NCBI RefSeq assembly: GCF_003148765.1
Contig: NZ_QGGV01000007.1
Span: 124,001-188,000 of the forward strand
Origin: Silicimonas algicola
GTDB lineage: Bacteria; Pseudomonadota; Alphaproteobacteria; Rhodobacterales; Rhodobacteraceae
Reading direction: 5' to 3'
DNA length: 64,000 nt
Both the position numbers and the translations under genes were made by a program. The notes beneath the pieces are model-generated. The model had not been told where the DNA came from, did not search any database, and worked only from the letters and a program-made list of their open reading frames with translations. Of this stretch, positions 1 through 8,090 are shown piece by piece (position 1 is the first letter of the stretch; every line of letters begins with the position of its first letter).

Positions 1-615
1 GCCGCGCATGTGGCCCGCGAGATCGACGGCGATGCCCAGGCCTTCACCTGCGACGTGGCGGACTGGGCTTCCGTCGCGGCCGCCCGCGACGCGACCCTCG
101 CCCGCTTCGGCCGCATCGACATCCTGGTGAATTCGGCCGGCATCGCGGGCAACGTGGCGCTGGTCGAGGACTACGACACCGCGATGTGGGATCGCATCAT
201 GGCGGTGAACCTGACCGGCACCTTCCACACCAACAAGGCCGTCATTCCGGCCATGAAGGCGCAGAACTACGGGCGCATCGTCAACATCGCCTCGGTCGCG
301 GGCAAGGAAGGCAACCCCAAGGCCAGCCACTACGCCGCCTCGAAGGCGGGCGTCATCGGCTTCACCAAGGCCATCGGCAAGGAGGTCGCGACCCACGATA
401 TCGCGGTCAACTGCGTCACACCCGCCGCCGCCAACACGCCGATCCTCGAACAGCTCACCGAGGAATTCATCCAGTTCATGCTGTCCAAGATCCCCCGCGG
501 CCGCTTCGTCGAGGTCGAGGAAATCGCCAACATGGTCGCCTGGCTCGCCTCCGAGGAATGCTCCTTCACAACCGGCGCCGTCTTCGACATCTCGGGCGGC
601 CGCGCGACCTACTGA
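1..615 (+). CDS. SDR family oxidoreductase (5' end outside window)
   Basis: This is a short-chain dehydrogenase/reductase, an NAD(P)-dependent alcohol/ketone oxidoreductase. The reading frame is open from base 1, so the N-terminal Rossmann glycine motif lies upstream of the window. Visible are the NSAG motif (about residue 46 of the visible part), the catalytic Ser region (IVNIASVAG), the YxxxK pair in HYAASKAG, and the C-terminal TGAVFDISGG typical of FabG-like enzymes. 204 residues are present of about 250 expected. The substrate cannot be told; FabG-like, sugar and hydroxy-acid dehydrogenases all share these motifs. An aminotransferase follows after 90 bp that carry a repeat hairpin. Family is certain, specific role unknown. 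Confidence 0.9.
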   Translation, partial: AAHVAREIDGDAQAFTCDVADWASVAAARDATLARFGRIDILVNSAGIAGNVALVEDYDTAMWDRIMAVNLTGTFHTNKAVIPAMKAQNYGRIVNIASVAGKEGNPKASHYAASKAGVIGFTKAIGKEVATHDIAVNCVTPAAANTPILEQLTEEFIQFMLSKIPRGRFVEVEEIANMVAWLASEECSFTTGAVFDISGGRATY

Positions 616-673
616 TGTCCGTCATCCTGCCCGAAATACGCCGAGGCGGTCCGGGGGAGCAGCGCTCCCCCGG
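616..673 (-). repeat. Dispersed intergenic hairpin repeat, copy 1
   Basis: A perfect 10-bp inverted repeat, CCGGGGGAGC at 651-660 and GCTCCCCCGG at 664-673, has a 3-base loop. Read on the minus strand it is followed by ACCGCCTCGGCGTATTTCG, the tail shared with the copies near 3.2, 10.7 and 14.8 kb. It lies just after the dehydrogenase stop codon and could end its transcript. There is no T-run after it on the plus strand. Confidence 0.65.
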
Positions 674-705
674 CGCCAGCCACACAGCCTGACACCGAGG
701 TCAAC

Positions 706-1878
706 ATGCTTCACACCATTCCCGGCTTCGACCGCATCGGCGAAGAGAACGCCTTCGCCGTCCTCGCCCGCGCCGGCGCCCTTGCCGCGAAAGGCAAGGA
801 CGTCATCAACCTCGGCATCGGCCAGCCCGACTTCCCGACGCCCGGCAACATCACCGAGGCCGCCATCAAGGCGATCCGCGACGGACACCACGGCTATACC
901 CCCGCGACCGGCATCCTGCCCCTGCGCGAGGCGGTGGCGGCCGACCTCGACCGACGCTTCGGCGCGACGGTCAGCCCCGACAACGTGCTGATCGTCCCCG
1001 GCGGCAAGGTCACCATGTTCGCCGCCATCCTGATGTTCGGCGAACCGGGGGCCGAGATCCTCTACCCCGACCCCGGCTTCCCGATCTATCGCTCGATGAT
1101 CGAGTTCACCGGCGCCACCCCCATCCCCATCCCGATCCGCGAGGAGAACGGCTTCGCCTTCTCGGCCGAAGAAACCCTCGGCCTCCTCACCGACCGGAGC
1201 CGCCTCATCATCGTCAACTCGCCCGCCAACCCCTGCGGCGGTGTCACGCCCAAGGCCGAAGTCGACAAGCTGGTCGCCGGTCTCGCCGACTGGCCCGACG
1301 TCGCCATCATGTCCGACGAGATCTACGACCAGATGCTCTACGACGGCGAGGAGCACGTCACGCTCCTGAACTACCCCGAGATCCGCGACCGCCTGATCCT
1401 GCTCAACGGCTGGTCCAAGACCTATGCCATGACCGGCTGGCGCCTCGGCTACTCGGTCTGGCCGCAGAAGCTCTACGACAACGCCCGCAAGCTCGCCGTC
1501 AACTGCTGGTCCTGCGTCAACGCGCCCTCGCAATACGCCGCACTTGAAGCGCTGACCGGCCCGCAGGACGCGGTCGGAAAGATGGTGGCCGAGTTCGACG
1601 CCCGCCGGAAACTGGTCGTCGACCTGCTGAACGGGATCGAGGGCGTCTCCTGCATCGTGCCCAAGGGCGCCTTCTACGCCTTCCCGAACATCAAGGCGAC
1701 GGGCCGGAAGGCCAAGCAACTTGCCTCCGACCTCCTTGAAGGGCCGGGCGTCGCCACCATCGGCGGCCCCGACTTCGGCATCCTGGGCGAGGGCTACATC
1801 CGCCTCAGCTACGCCAATTCGCAGGACAACATTCGCGAGGCGCTGGCGCGCATGAAGGGCTTCATCGAACGCGGGTAG
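706..1878 (+). CDS. Class I/II pyridoxal-phosphate aminotransferase
   Basis: A 390-residue fold-type I aminotransferase that transfers an amino group using PLP. The Schiff-base lysine is K238 in NGWSKTYAMTGWRLGY, with the phosphate-binding Arg eight residues on. The N-terminal GIGQPDFPTP and the SPANPCGG segment are hallmarks of the aspartate aminotransferase AAT-I superfamily. Length is normal. The start ATG follows a 90-bp gap containing a repeat hairpin, so the gene may be transcribed separately from the dehydrogenase before it. The amino donor cannot be assigned; Asp, aromatic or branched-chain substrates are possible. The C-terminal SYANSQDNIREAL is also typical of the family. Confidence 0.92.
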   Translation: MLHTIPGFDRIGEENAFAVLARAGALAAKGKDVINLGIGQPDFPTPGNITEAAIKAIRDGHHGYTPATGILPLREAVAADLDRRFGATVSPDNVLIVPGGKVTMFAAILMFGEPGAEILYPDPGFPIYRSMIEFTGATPIPIPIREENGFAFSAEETLGLLTDRSRLIIVNSPANPCGGVTPKAEVDKLVAGLADWPDVAIMSDEIYDQMLYDGEEHVTLLNYPEIRDRLILLNGWSKTYAMTGWRLGYSVWPQKLYDNARKLAVNCWSCVNAPSQYAALEALTGPQDAVGKMVAEFDARRKLVVDLLNGIEGVSCIVPKGAFYAFPNIKATGRKAKQLASDLLEGPGVATIGGPDFGILGEGYIRLSYANSQDNIREALARMKGFIERG

Positions 1879-1984
1879 GATGACTTTGCGGCAACTGCCG
1901 CCATCGCACCTCAATGCCGCCACATTGCTGACGCATTGCCGCAAAATCCTCGCCGGCGGGTCATAATCGGCGAGGATGCCACCC
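1879..1984 (+). promoter_or_regulatory. Structured leader with a ribosome-site hairpin
   Basis: This 106-base leader has two adjacent perfect 10-bp inverted repeats: TTTGCGGCAA (1885-1894) with TTGCCGCAAA (1936-1945), and ATCCTCGCCG (1946-1955) with CGGCGAGGAT (1968-1977). The second stem buries the Shine-Dalgarno-like GGCGAGG (1969-1975) that precedes ATG 1985. TGCCGC-type motifs recur at 1896, 1915 and 1937. The arrangement resembles translation control by site masking. The first stem could instead be the terminator of the aminotransferase gene. Confidence 0.5.
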
Positions 1985-2218
1985 ATGTTCGAACTGGAAC
2001 GACCGTACCGGAAGCCGCGTCCGGAGAAGCCGGTCGAGCGGCGCTGCCACCGCTGCCATGGAACGGGGCGGTCTGCCTGCCGGTCCTGCGGCGGGCAAGG
2101 CCGGACCGCCACCAGCCGCAGCGCGCTCGGCGAACCGGTCTACATCCGCTGCACCGCCTGTTACGGCAGCAAGGTCTGCCGCTGCATCACCTGTGCGGGC
2201 ATCGGCTTCATCACCTGA
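1985..2218 (+). CDS. Small DnaJ-type zinc-finger protein
   Basis: A 77-residue cysteine-rich protein carrying four CxxCxGxG-like repeats: CHRCHGTG, CRSCGGQG, the degenerate CTACYGSK, and CITCAGIG. This is the cysteine-rich zinc-binding module of DnaJ/Hsp40 proteins without J domain or substrate domains. Proteins of this sort are thought to act as thiol or zinc chaperone modules; the role here is inferred only. ATG 1985 is preferred over the in-frame ATG at 1976 because GGCGAGG (1969-1975) sits 9 bases before it but would touch ATG 1976. It stands alone between the aminotransferase and a hydroxyacid dehydrogenase, behind an unusual structured leader. Confidence 0.75.
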   Translation: MFELERPYRKPRPEKPVERRCHRCHGTGRSACRSCGGQGRTATSRSALGEPVYIRCTACYGSKVCRCITCAGIGFIT

Positions 2219-2281
2219 GGCATCGCTTGATGCCCCGCGCCGTTCCGTGAACAATGTCCTCCTCTACAGGGAGGCAGCGGC

Positions 2282-3181
2282 ATGACAGACCCCACCATCG
2301 GCTTCATCGGACTTGGCCTCATGGGTCACGGCATGGCGAAGAACATCGTCGAGAAGGGCTATCCCCTTCGCGTCATGGCGCACCGCAAGCGCGAGGCGGT
2401 CGACGACCTGATCGGTCGGGGCGCCGTCGAGGTTTCGACACCGCGCGAGATGGCCGAGGCCTGCGACATCGTCTTTCTCTGCGTCACCGGCAGCCCCCAG
2501 GTCGAGGCGACGCTTCGCGGCGACACCGGCCTCCTCTCTGCCCTCCGACCCGGCGCTGTCATCGTCGACTGCTCGACTTCCGACCCGGTCTCGACCCTGA
2601 CCCTCGCCGAGGAGACGAAGGCCGCCGGGGGCCACTTCGCCGACGCGCCGCTCTCGCGCACGCCCAAGGAAGCCTGGGCCGGGACGCTCGACGCCATGGT
2701 CGGCGCCGATCCGGAGGTCTTCGACCGCATCAGGCCCGTGATCGAGACCTGGGCCGGCGTCATCGTCCACCTCGGACCGACGGGCCTCGGCCACAAGATG
2801 AAGCTCATCAACAACTTCATCGGCATGGGCTATGCCGCCCTCTACGCCGAGGCGCTGGCCATCGCGCGCAAGTCGGGTCTGACGGCGCAGCAGGTCGACA
2901 GCGTCATCCGCCCCGGCCGCCTGTCGAACGGCTTCTACGAGACCTTCATGAAATGGACGCTCGAGCAGGACGAGAACGCGCACCGCTTCTCGATCTCCAA
3001 CGCGCACAAAGACATGGCCTATCTCGCCAACCTCGCCGTCTCGGTCGGCGCGGTGAACCCGATGCAGTCGGCGGTGAAGAACGCCTTCGCCGCGATGGAC
3101 GCCGCCGGAGAAGCGGACCGCTACGTCCCGATGCTGGCCGACTTCATCGCACGGGTGAACGGGCTGCCGAAGTTCGACTGA
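2282..3181 (+). CDS. NAD(P)-dependent beta-hydroxyacid dehydrogenase
   Basis: A 299-residue member of the 3-hydroxyisobutyrate / tartronate-semialdehyde / 6-phosphogluconate dehydrogenase superfamily. The N-terminal dinucleotide motif is GFIGLGLMGHGMAKN, the substrate loop is DAPLSRTPKEAWAGT where family members usually have DAPVSGG, and the catalytic lysine is in GLGHKMKLINNF. The altered substrate loop argues against simple 3-hydroxyisobutyrate dehydrogenase, and a canonical mmsB is present at 13950. It is a single gene ended by a two-way hairpin shared with the convergent epimerase gene. Family certain, substrate unknown. Confidence 0.88.
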   Translation: MTDPTIGFIGLGLMGHGMAKNIVEKGYPLRVMAHRKREAVDDLIGRGAVEVSTPREMAEACDIVFLCVTGSPQVEATLRGDTGLLSALRPGAVIVDCSTSDPVSTLTLAEETKAAGGHFADAPLSRTPKEAWAGTLDAMVGADPEVFDRIRPVIETWAGVIVHLGPTGLGHKMKLINNFIGMGYAALYAEALAIARKSGLTAQQVDSVIRPGRLSNGFYETFMKWTLEQDENAHRFSISNAHKDMAYLANLAVSVGAVNPMQSAVKNAFAAMDAAGEADRYVPMLADFIARVNGLPKFD

Positions 3182-3239
3182 CCTTTCGGCTTTCACTGGT
3201 CCACAAGTATCCCGGGGTGTGGGGGCAGAGCCCCCACTC
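3181..3239 (-). repeat. Dispersed intergenic hairpin repeat, copy 2 (two-way terminator)
   Basis: The 8-bp arms GTGGGGGC (3219-3226) and GCCCCCAC (3230-3237) flank an AGA loop. On the minus strand the hairpin is followed by ACCCCGGGATACTTGTGG, matching the tail of copies 1 and 4. It occupies the whole gap between two convergent genes, so it probably terminates both transcripts. Confidence 0.65.
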
Positions 3240-4406
3240 TCACCTTTCCGGAAAGACCGTCCGCTTGGCCACCAATCCCGGATCGCCCAGATCCAATCCG
3301 GCCAGCACCCGCGCGATGGACGGCCCGGCATCCCCCTTGCCATAAGGGTTCTCCGCCGCCGCCACGCGCGCACGGAAGGCCTCATCCGTCAGCGAAGTCC
3401 GGATCGCGCCGAAGATCGCATCGGCCTCGCAGGGCACGTGCAGCACGTTCTCGCCCCTGAGCCGCCCGTCCTGCCTCGGGCCGATGTCGACGGCGGGACA
3501 GGCGAAGGCGGGCGTCTCCTTCAGACCGGACGACGAATTGCCGACGCAGACACCGCGCCCGACGCGCCCGCACCAGTTCAGTACGCCGTGATAGAGCCAT
3601 CGCCCGAGGCTTCGCCGCAGGGTGACGCCGTCCCGCCCCGCGACCCCCTCCAGCGCCGCGACGATGGCCGCCGAGCCGAGATCGCCGTTCGGATGGGTCA
3701 GGACAAGCTGCGCCCCGAGGTCCGTCCGCGCCCGTTCAAGCGCGTCGAGACAGGCCGCAATCTCCTCCCCCGCCTTGTCCGGCGAGGTGCTGATCGGGTG
3801 AAGCGTGAACAGGACCAGCGGCCTCGCCTCGTCCAGTCCCAGCTCCTCCACGACCCGCCCGGGCGGCGCGAAGTCCCCCGTCCGGATCAGGTCGATCGGC
3901 GGGAACCCCACGTCGTGGATGCGCCAGGGCTCCTCGCCCATCATCCGCACCCGCCCCGCGGCCTCGGCGTTCGTCGTGAAGTGGATATGCGCGAGCTTCG
4001 TCATCGCGTGGCGCACCACGTCGTCGAGCGTCCCGCCCTGCGTCAGGTCGCCCCCCTCGATATGCGCCGTCGGCACCCTCATCTGGGTCGCCGCGATCAT
4101 CGCCGCGAAGGCTTCGAAGCGGTCACCGTAGATCACCAGGGCGTCCGGCCTCAGCCGCTCCAGAGCATCCGTCACGCCCAGGACCGCCCGCCCGATGGCG
4201 CGAGGGGTCGACGCTGCGCTCTCATCGTCGCGCTTCACAGGCACTGTCGCCGCAGCCCTGAACTCGGGCGCGTCGGCGGGGTCGCGGCCCATGCCCTCGA
4301 TCAGCACGAGCTCCAGCGCAGAATGCGCGTCGATGGCCCGCAGGACCGGCAGCAACAGCCCGTATTCCGACCGGCTGCCGGTGAAGACGCCGATCCGCCG
4401 CGCCAT
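3240..4406 (-). CDS. UDP-N-acetylglucosamine 2-epimerase (hydrolysing), NeuC-like
   Basis: A 388-residue GT-B-fold epimerase of the NeuC/NnaA type. Family members hydrolyse UDP-GlcNAc to ManNAc plus UDP in sialic- or legionaminic-acid synthesis. Seen are the N-terminal GVFTGSRSEYGLLLPVLRA, YGDRFEAFA, the HIEGGDLTQGG loop and the C-terminal GNSSSGLKETPAFACPAVDIG with the UDP-binding SSSG. The start overlaps the upstream thiolase stop in TGATG, so translation is coupled. No sialic- or legionaminic-acid synthase or cytidylyltransferase lies nearby, so its place at the end of an acyl-CoA operon is odd. It may feed a distant surface-glycan locus. Confidence 0.85.
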   Translation of the reverse strand: MARRIGVFTGSRSEYGLLLPVLRAIDAHSALELVLIEGMGRDPADAPEFRAAATVPVKRDDESAASTPRAIGRAVLGVTDALERLRPDALVIYGDRFEAFAAMIAATQMRVPTAHIEGGDLTQGGTLDDVVRHAMTKLAHIHFTTNAEAAGRVRMMGEEPWRIHDVGFPPIDLIRTGDFAPPGRVVEELGLDEARPLVLFTLHPISTSPDKAGEEIAACLDALERARTDLGAQLVLTHPNGDLGSAAIVAALEGVAGRDGVTLRRSLGRWLYHGVLNWCGRVGRGVCVGNSSSGLKETPAFACPAVDIGPRQDGRLRGENVLHVPCEADAIFGAIRTSLTDEAFRARVAAAENPYGKGDAGPSIARVLAGLDLGDPGLVAKRTVFPER

Positions 4407-5602
4407 CAGACCCGTTCCAGCGCGATGGCCGTCGCCTCGCCGCCGCCGATGCAGATCGAGGCCACGCCGCGCCTTGCGTTCCGCGCCCGCATCGCGCCGA
4501 GAAGCGTCACGAGGATCCGCGCACCCGAAGCCCCGATGGGGTGGCCGAGCGCCACCGCGCCGCCGTTGACGTTCAGCCGCTCGTGCTCGATGCCAAGCTC
4601 GCGCATCGACGCCATAGGCACGCAGGCGAAGGCCTCGTTGATCTCGAAGAGGTCCACGTCGTCGGTCGACCAGCCGGTCGTCTCGAACAGCCGCTGCTTG
4701 GCGTAGACAGGGGCGGTCGTGAACCATCCAGGCTCGCCCGCATAGGCCGCATGGCCGACGATCCGCGCTATCGGCTCCAATCCTAGTCGCTCCGCCTCCG
4801 ACGCTGACGCCAGCACCAGCGCCGCAGCCCCGTCGTTGATCGAGGACGAGGACGCCGCCGTGATGGTGCCGTCCTTGCGGAAGGCGGGTCTCAGCGACGG
4901 GATCTTCGCGGGATCGATGCGGTCCGGCCCCTCGTCACGCGACACGACCGTGTCTCCCTTGCGCCCCTTGACCGTGACCGGCGCGATCTCCCAGTCGAAC
5001 GACCCGTCTTCAGACGCACGCTTGGCCCGCGTCACGCTCTCGATGGCATAGGCGTCCTGGTCGCCGCGGGTGAACTGGTACTTCTCGGCGCAGTCCTCGC
5101 CGAAGGAGCCCATGCTGCGGCGGGTGCCGTTAGGGGCGATGTCATAGGCGTCCTCGAGCCCGTCGAGCATCATGTGGTCCATCAGCCCCACATGCCCGAT
5201 CCGCGCCCCGCTCCGGCCCGTCGGCAGCAGGTAGGGCGCACCCGTCATGCTCTCCATCCCGCCTGCCACGACCAAGCCGACCGAGCCCGCGCGGATCGCG
5301 TCGTGGCCCTGCATCACCGTCTTCATGCCCGAGCCGCAGACCTTGGCGACGGTCGTGCAGGGCACCGACGCCGGCAGCCCAGCGCCAAGTGCCGCCTGCC
5401 GGGCGGGTGCCTGTCCCAGACCGGCAGACAGGACGTTGCCCATGAGGACCTCGCCCACGTCGTCCGGGGCGAGACCCGCATCCGCCAGTGCCGCCGCGAT
5501 GGCGCGGGCGCCCAGTTCAGTCGCAGGCACGCCCGAGAAAGCGCCCTGAAAAGCGCCCAAGGGGGTGCGCGCCGCGCCGCAGATGTAGATGGGATCGGAC
5601 AT
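4406..5602 (-). CDS. Acetyl-CoA C-acyltransferase (thiolase)
   Basis: A 398-residue type II thiolase that joins or cleaves acyl-CoAs. The nucleophilic cysteine is C89 in VCGSGMKTV, the catalytic histidine lies in GHPIGASGARI, and the second cysteine in CIGGGEATA. These match biosynthetic or acetoacetyl-CoA thiolases (PhaA/AtoB type) in length and motif. It lies 48 bp after the methylcrotonyl-CoA carboxylase alpha gene in the same operon, which suits use of acetoacetyl-CoA from leucine breakdown. The stop codon overlaps the start of the NeuC-like gene. The substrate range is inferred from context. Confidence 0.92.
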   Translation of the reverse strand: MSDPIYICGAARTPLGAFQGAFSGVPATELGARAIAAALADAGLAPDDVGEVLMGNVLSAGLGQAPARQAALGAGLPASVPCTTVAKVCGSGMKTVMQGHDAIRAGSVGLVVAGGMESMTGAPYLLPTGRSGARIGHVGLMDHMMLDGLEDAYDIAPNGTRRSMGSFGEDCAEKYQFTRGDQDAYAIESVTRAKRASEDGSFDWEIAPVTVKGRKGDTVVSRDEGPDRIDPAKIPSLRPAFRKDGTITAASSSSINDGAAALVLASASEAERLGLEPIARIVGHAAYAGEPGWFTTAPVYAKQRLFETTGWSTDDVDLFEINEAFACVPMASMRELGIEHERLNVNGGAVALGHPIGASGARILVTLLGAMRARNARRGVASICIGGGEATAIALERV

Positions 5603-5650
5603 GGGTTCCTCCGCTGTCTCGCCGACACTCTGCCCGCTCGCGGGCCGGGG

Positions 5651-7591
5651 TCAATCCTCGGCCGGGTCGAGCCGCACCAGAAGGTCGCCCTGCGCCACCT
5701 GCGCGCCCTTTGCCACCGTCACCTCGGCCACCCGCCCCGCGCGCGGCGCGGTGAGCCTATGCTCCATCTTCATCGCCTCGAGGATGGCCAGCGTGTCGCC
5801 CTCGGCCACCTCCTGCCCGGCCTCGGCGCGGACCTGAGTGACAAGCCCCGGCATCGGCGCGAGGACGGTGTCGGCCGTCGCCGCCCCCGCACCGGCCTTG
5901 TCCGTGGCGAAGGCGAAATGATGCTGCCCGGCGTCGCGGCGGACGAGGACGCCGCTTCGCGTCATCACCGCTCCTGCCACCCCGGAGACGCCACCCGAGA
6001 CGAAGGCAAGGCGCTCGCCCTCCCGCGTCACGCACTCGAAGGCGACCGACCCGAACGGTGTCTCGACCGACCGCCGCGCGCCGTCCGTCTCGACCGTGAC
6101 GCCGCCTGTCTCGAAGGCCACCGACTGCCGCGCCGGACCGAAGAGGCGGAAGTCGCGGAAGGCATGGTCGCCCGAAGTCAGAACGGCCAGCGCCGCCAAG
6201 GCGAAATCCAGCGCCTCCGCCTCGGGCTCTGCCGTCAGCGTCTCGCCCTTTCGCGCGATCAGTCCGGTGTCGACCCGTCCCGCCGCCACGTCCTCGTCCG
6301 ACAGAAGCCGCGACAGGAAACCCCGGTTCGTCACCGACCCCGCAACAAGCGTCTCGTCCAGCGCGCGGACAAGCGACCGCACCGCACTGGCCCGGTCGGG
6401 ACCATGCGCGATCAGCTTGGCGATCATCGGATCGTAGAAGGGCGTCACCGCGTCGCCCTCCTCCACGCCGGTGTCGACCCGGACGCCCCCGCCGAAGCGC
6501 AGCACATCGAGACGGCCCGTCGCGGGAAGGAAGCCCGCCGAAGCATCCTCTGCATAGAGCCGCGCCTCCACCGCATGTCCCGTCAGCCGCAAGTCGCCTT
6601 GCGAAAAGGGCAGCGCCTGCCCCTCCGCCACCGCGATCTGGAGCGCCACCAGGTCGAGCCCCGTCACCGCCTCGGTCACCGGATGCTCGACCTGAAGGCG
6701 GGTGTTCATCTCCATGAACCAGAAGGCGTCGGGGTCGGGAAAGCGCGCGCCATCGACGATGAACTCGACCGTGCCCGCGCCGACATAGCCCACGGCGCGG
6801 GCGGCGGCGACGGCGGCGTCCCCCATCCGCTGGCGCAACTCTCGCGTCATGCCGGGTGCAGGCGCCTCCTCGATCACCTTCTGGTGCCGGCGCTGAAGCG
6901 AGCAGTCGCGCTCGAAGAGGTGAACGACGTTGCCGTGTGCATCGCCGAAGACCTGCACTTCGATGTGACGCGGGGTCTGGATGTATTTCTCGACGAGGCA
7001 GGCAGGGTCGCCAAAGCTCGCCTGAGCCTCACGCCGGGCGCCTTCCAGAGCCTCGGCGAAGTCGCCGTCACGCTCGACCAGCCGCATCCCCTTCCCGCCG
7101 CCGCCCGCGCGCGCCTTTATGAGCACGGGGTAGCCGATTTCGGACGCCTTTCCGGCAAGATAGGCGGCGTCCTGCATCTCGCCGTGATAACCGGGCACGA
7201 CCGGCACGCCGGCGTCCTCCATCAGCGCCTTGGCCTTGTCCTTCAGTCCCATGGCGCGGATCGCCGAGGCGGGAGGACCGACGAAGGTCAACCCCGCCGC
7301 GTCGACAGCCTCGACGAAGGCCGGGTTCTCCGACAGGAAACCATAGCCGGGATGGATCGCATCGGCCCCCGTGGCGCGCGCGGCCTCGAGGATGGCCTCG
7401 GCGCGGAGATAACTCTCGGCGACAGGCGCGGGACCGATCCGCACCGCCTCGTCCGCCATCCGGACATGCAGCGCGCCTGCATCGGCGTCCGAATGCACGG
7501 CCACCGTCGCAATCCCCAACTCACGACAGGTGCGGATCACGCGGCAGGCGATCTCGCCCCGGTTCGCGATCAGGAGCTTCCTAATCGGCAT
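5651..7591 (-). CDS. mccA: Methylcrotonyl-CoA carboxylase alpha (biotin carboxylase + BCCP)
   Basis: A 646-residue biotin-dependent carboxylase subunit. Residues about 1-450 form the ATP-grasp biotin carboxylase ([14 protein letters not shown] start, the glycine-rich [14 protein letters not shown] loop, and [15 protein letters not shown]). The C-terminal 70 residues are the carrier domain with the biotinylated lysine in [11 protein letters not shown]. Paired with the carboxyltransferase at 8091 it should make the mitochondrial-type MCC that carboxylates 3-methylcrotonyl-CoA in leucine degradation. Propionyl-CoA carboxylase has the same layout, but the partner is MCC-like. The start overlaps the macro-domain gene by 11 bp. 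Confidence 0.9.
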   Translation of the reverse strand: MPIRKLLIANRGEIACRVIRTCRELGIATVAVHSDADAGALHVRMADEAVRIGPAPVAESYLRAEAILEAARATGADAIHPGYGFLSENPAFVEAVDAAGLTFVGPPASAIRAMGLKDKAKALMEDAGVPVVPGYHGEMQDAAYLAGKASEIGYPVLIKARAGGGGKGMRLVERDGDFAEALEGARREAQASFGDPACLVEKYIQTPRHIEVQVFGDAHGNVVHLFERDCSLQRRHQKVIEEAPAPGMTRELRQRMGDAAVAAARAVGYVGAGTVEFIVDGARFPDPDAFWFMEMNTRLQVEHPVTEAVTGLDLVALQIAVAEGQALPFSQGDLRLTGHAVEARLYAEDASAGFLPATGRLDVLRFGGGVRVDTGVEEGDAVTPFYDPMIAKLIAHGPDRASAVRSLVRALDETLVAGSVTNRGFLSRLLSDEDVAAGRVDTGLIARKGETLTAEPEAEALDFALAALAVLTSGDHAFRDFRLFGPARQSVAFETGGVTVETDGARRSVETPFGSVAFECVTREGERLAFVSGGVSGVAGAVMTRSGVLVRRDAGQHHFAFATDKAGAGAATADTVLAPMPGLVTQVRAEAGQEVAEGDTLAILEAMKMEHRLTAPRAGRVAEVTVAKGAQVAQGDLLVRLDPAED

Positions 7592-8084
7592 CGAGCCCTT
7601 CCTCGCGCATCGCCGCCTTCAGCGCCGCTTCGGCCTCGGGACCGAAGGCCACCAGCCGCACGTCGAGAGGCGATCCCGCGACCTCTTCGACCGCGATCTT
7701 CGCGGCCAGCCCGACGGGGAAGCCGTAGACGCCGGTCGAGATCGCCGGGAAGGCGATGGACTCGCAGTCGGCCGCTTCGGCCAGCATCAGCGAGACGCGA
7801 TAGCACGAGGCGAGAAGCTCCTCCTCATCGGCGTCGCCCCCTCTCCAGACCGGTCCCACGGCATGGATCACATACTTCGCCGGAAGGTCATATCCGGACG
7901 TCAGCTTGGCCTGCCCCGTCTCGCAGCCGCCGAGCGTCCGGCACTCCGCGAGAAGCCCCGGTCCGGCCGCCCGGTGGATCGCGCCGTCGACGCCGCCTCC
8001 GCCCAGAAGCGACGGATTCGCCGCGTTGACGATGGCATCGACCTTCATCGTCGTGATGTCTCCCGTGAAGACCGTAACCGGCAT
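7581..8084 (-). CDS. Macro-domain ADP-ribose-binding protein / deacetylase
   Basis: A single 167-residue macro domain like YmdB, which hydrolyses O-acetyl-ADP-ribose or removes ADP-ribose from targets. Motifs present are the start [38 protein letters not shown] with the conserved Asn and Asp, and the phosphate loop [12 protein letters not shown]. It is embedded between the two methylcrotonyl-CoA carboxylase subunit genes, 6 bp after the beta gene and overlapping the alpha gene by 11 bp. It is therefore expressed with them. Its link to carboxylase function is unknown; sensing of NAD or acyl-ADP-ribose metabolites is a guess. Confidence 0.88.
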   Translation of the reverse strand: MPVTVFTGDITTMKVDAIVNAANPSLLGGGGVDGAIHRAAGPGLLAECRTLGGCETGQAKLTSGYDLPAKYVIHAVGPVWRGGDADEEELLASCYRVSLMLAEAADCESIAFPAISTGVYGFPVGLAAKIAVEEVAGSPLDVRLVAFGPEAEAALKAAMREEGLDAD

Positions 8085-8090
8085 GGCGCC

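Noticed and set aside
622-2112. Minus-strand open frame opposite the aminotransferase
   Set aside because: Shadow of the aminotransferase; crosses the structured leader and has no family pattern.
5174-8029. Long plus-strand open frame (about 950 codons) opposite the thiolase and carboxylase genes
   Set aside because: Arg/Pro/His-rich shadow caused by GC-rich third positions; the minus-strand genes have complete catalytic motifs.
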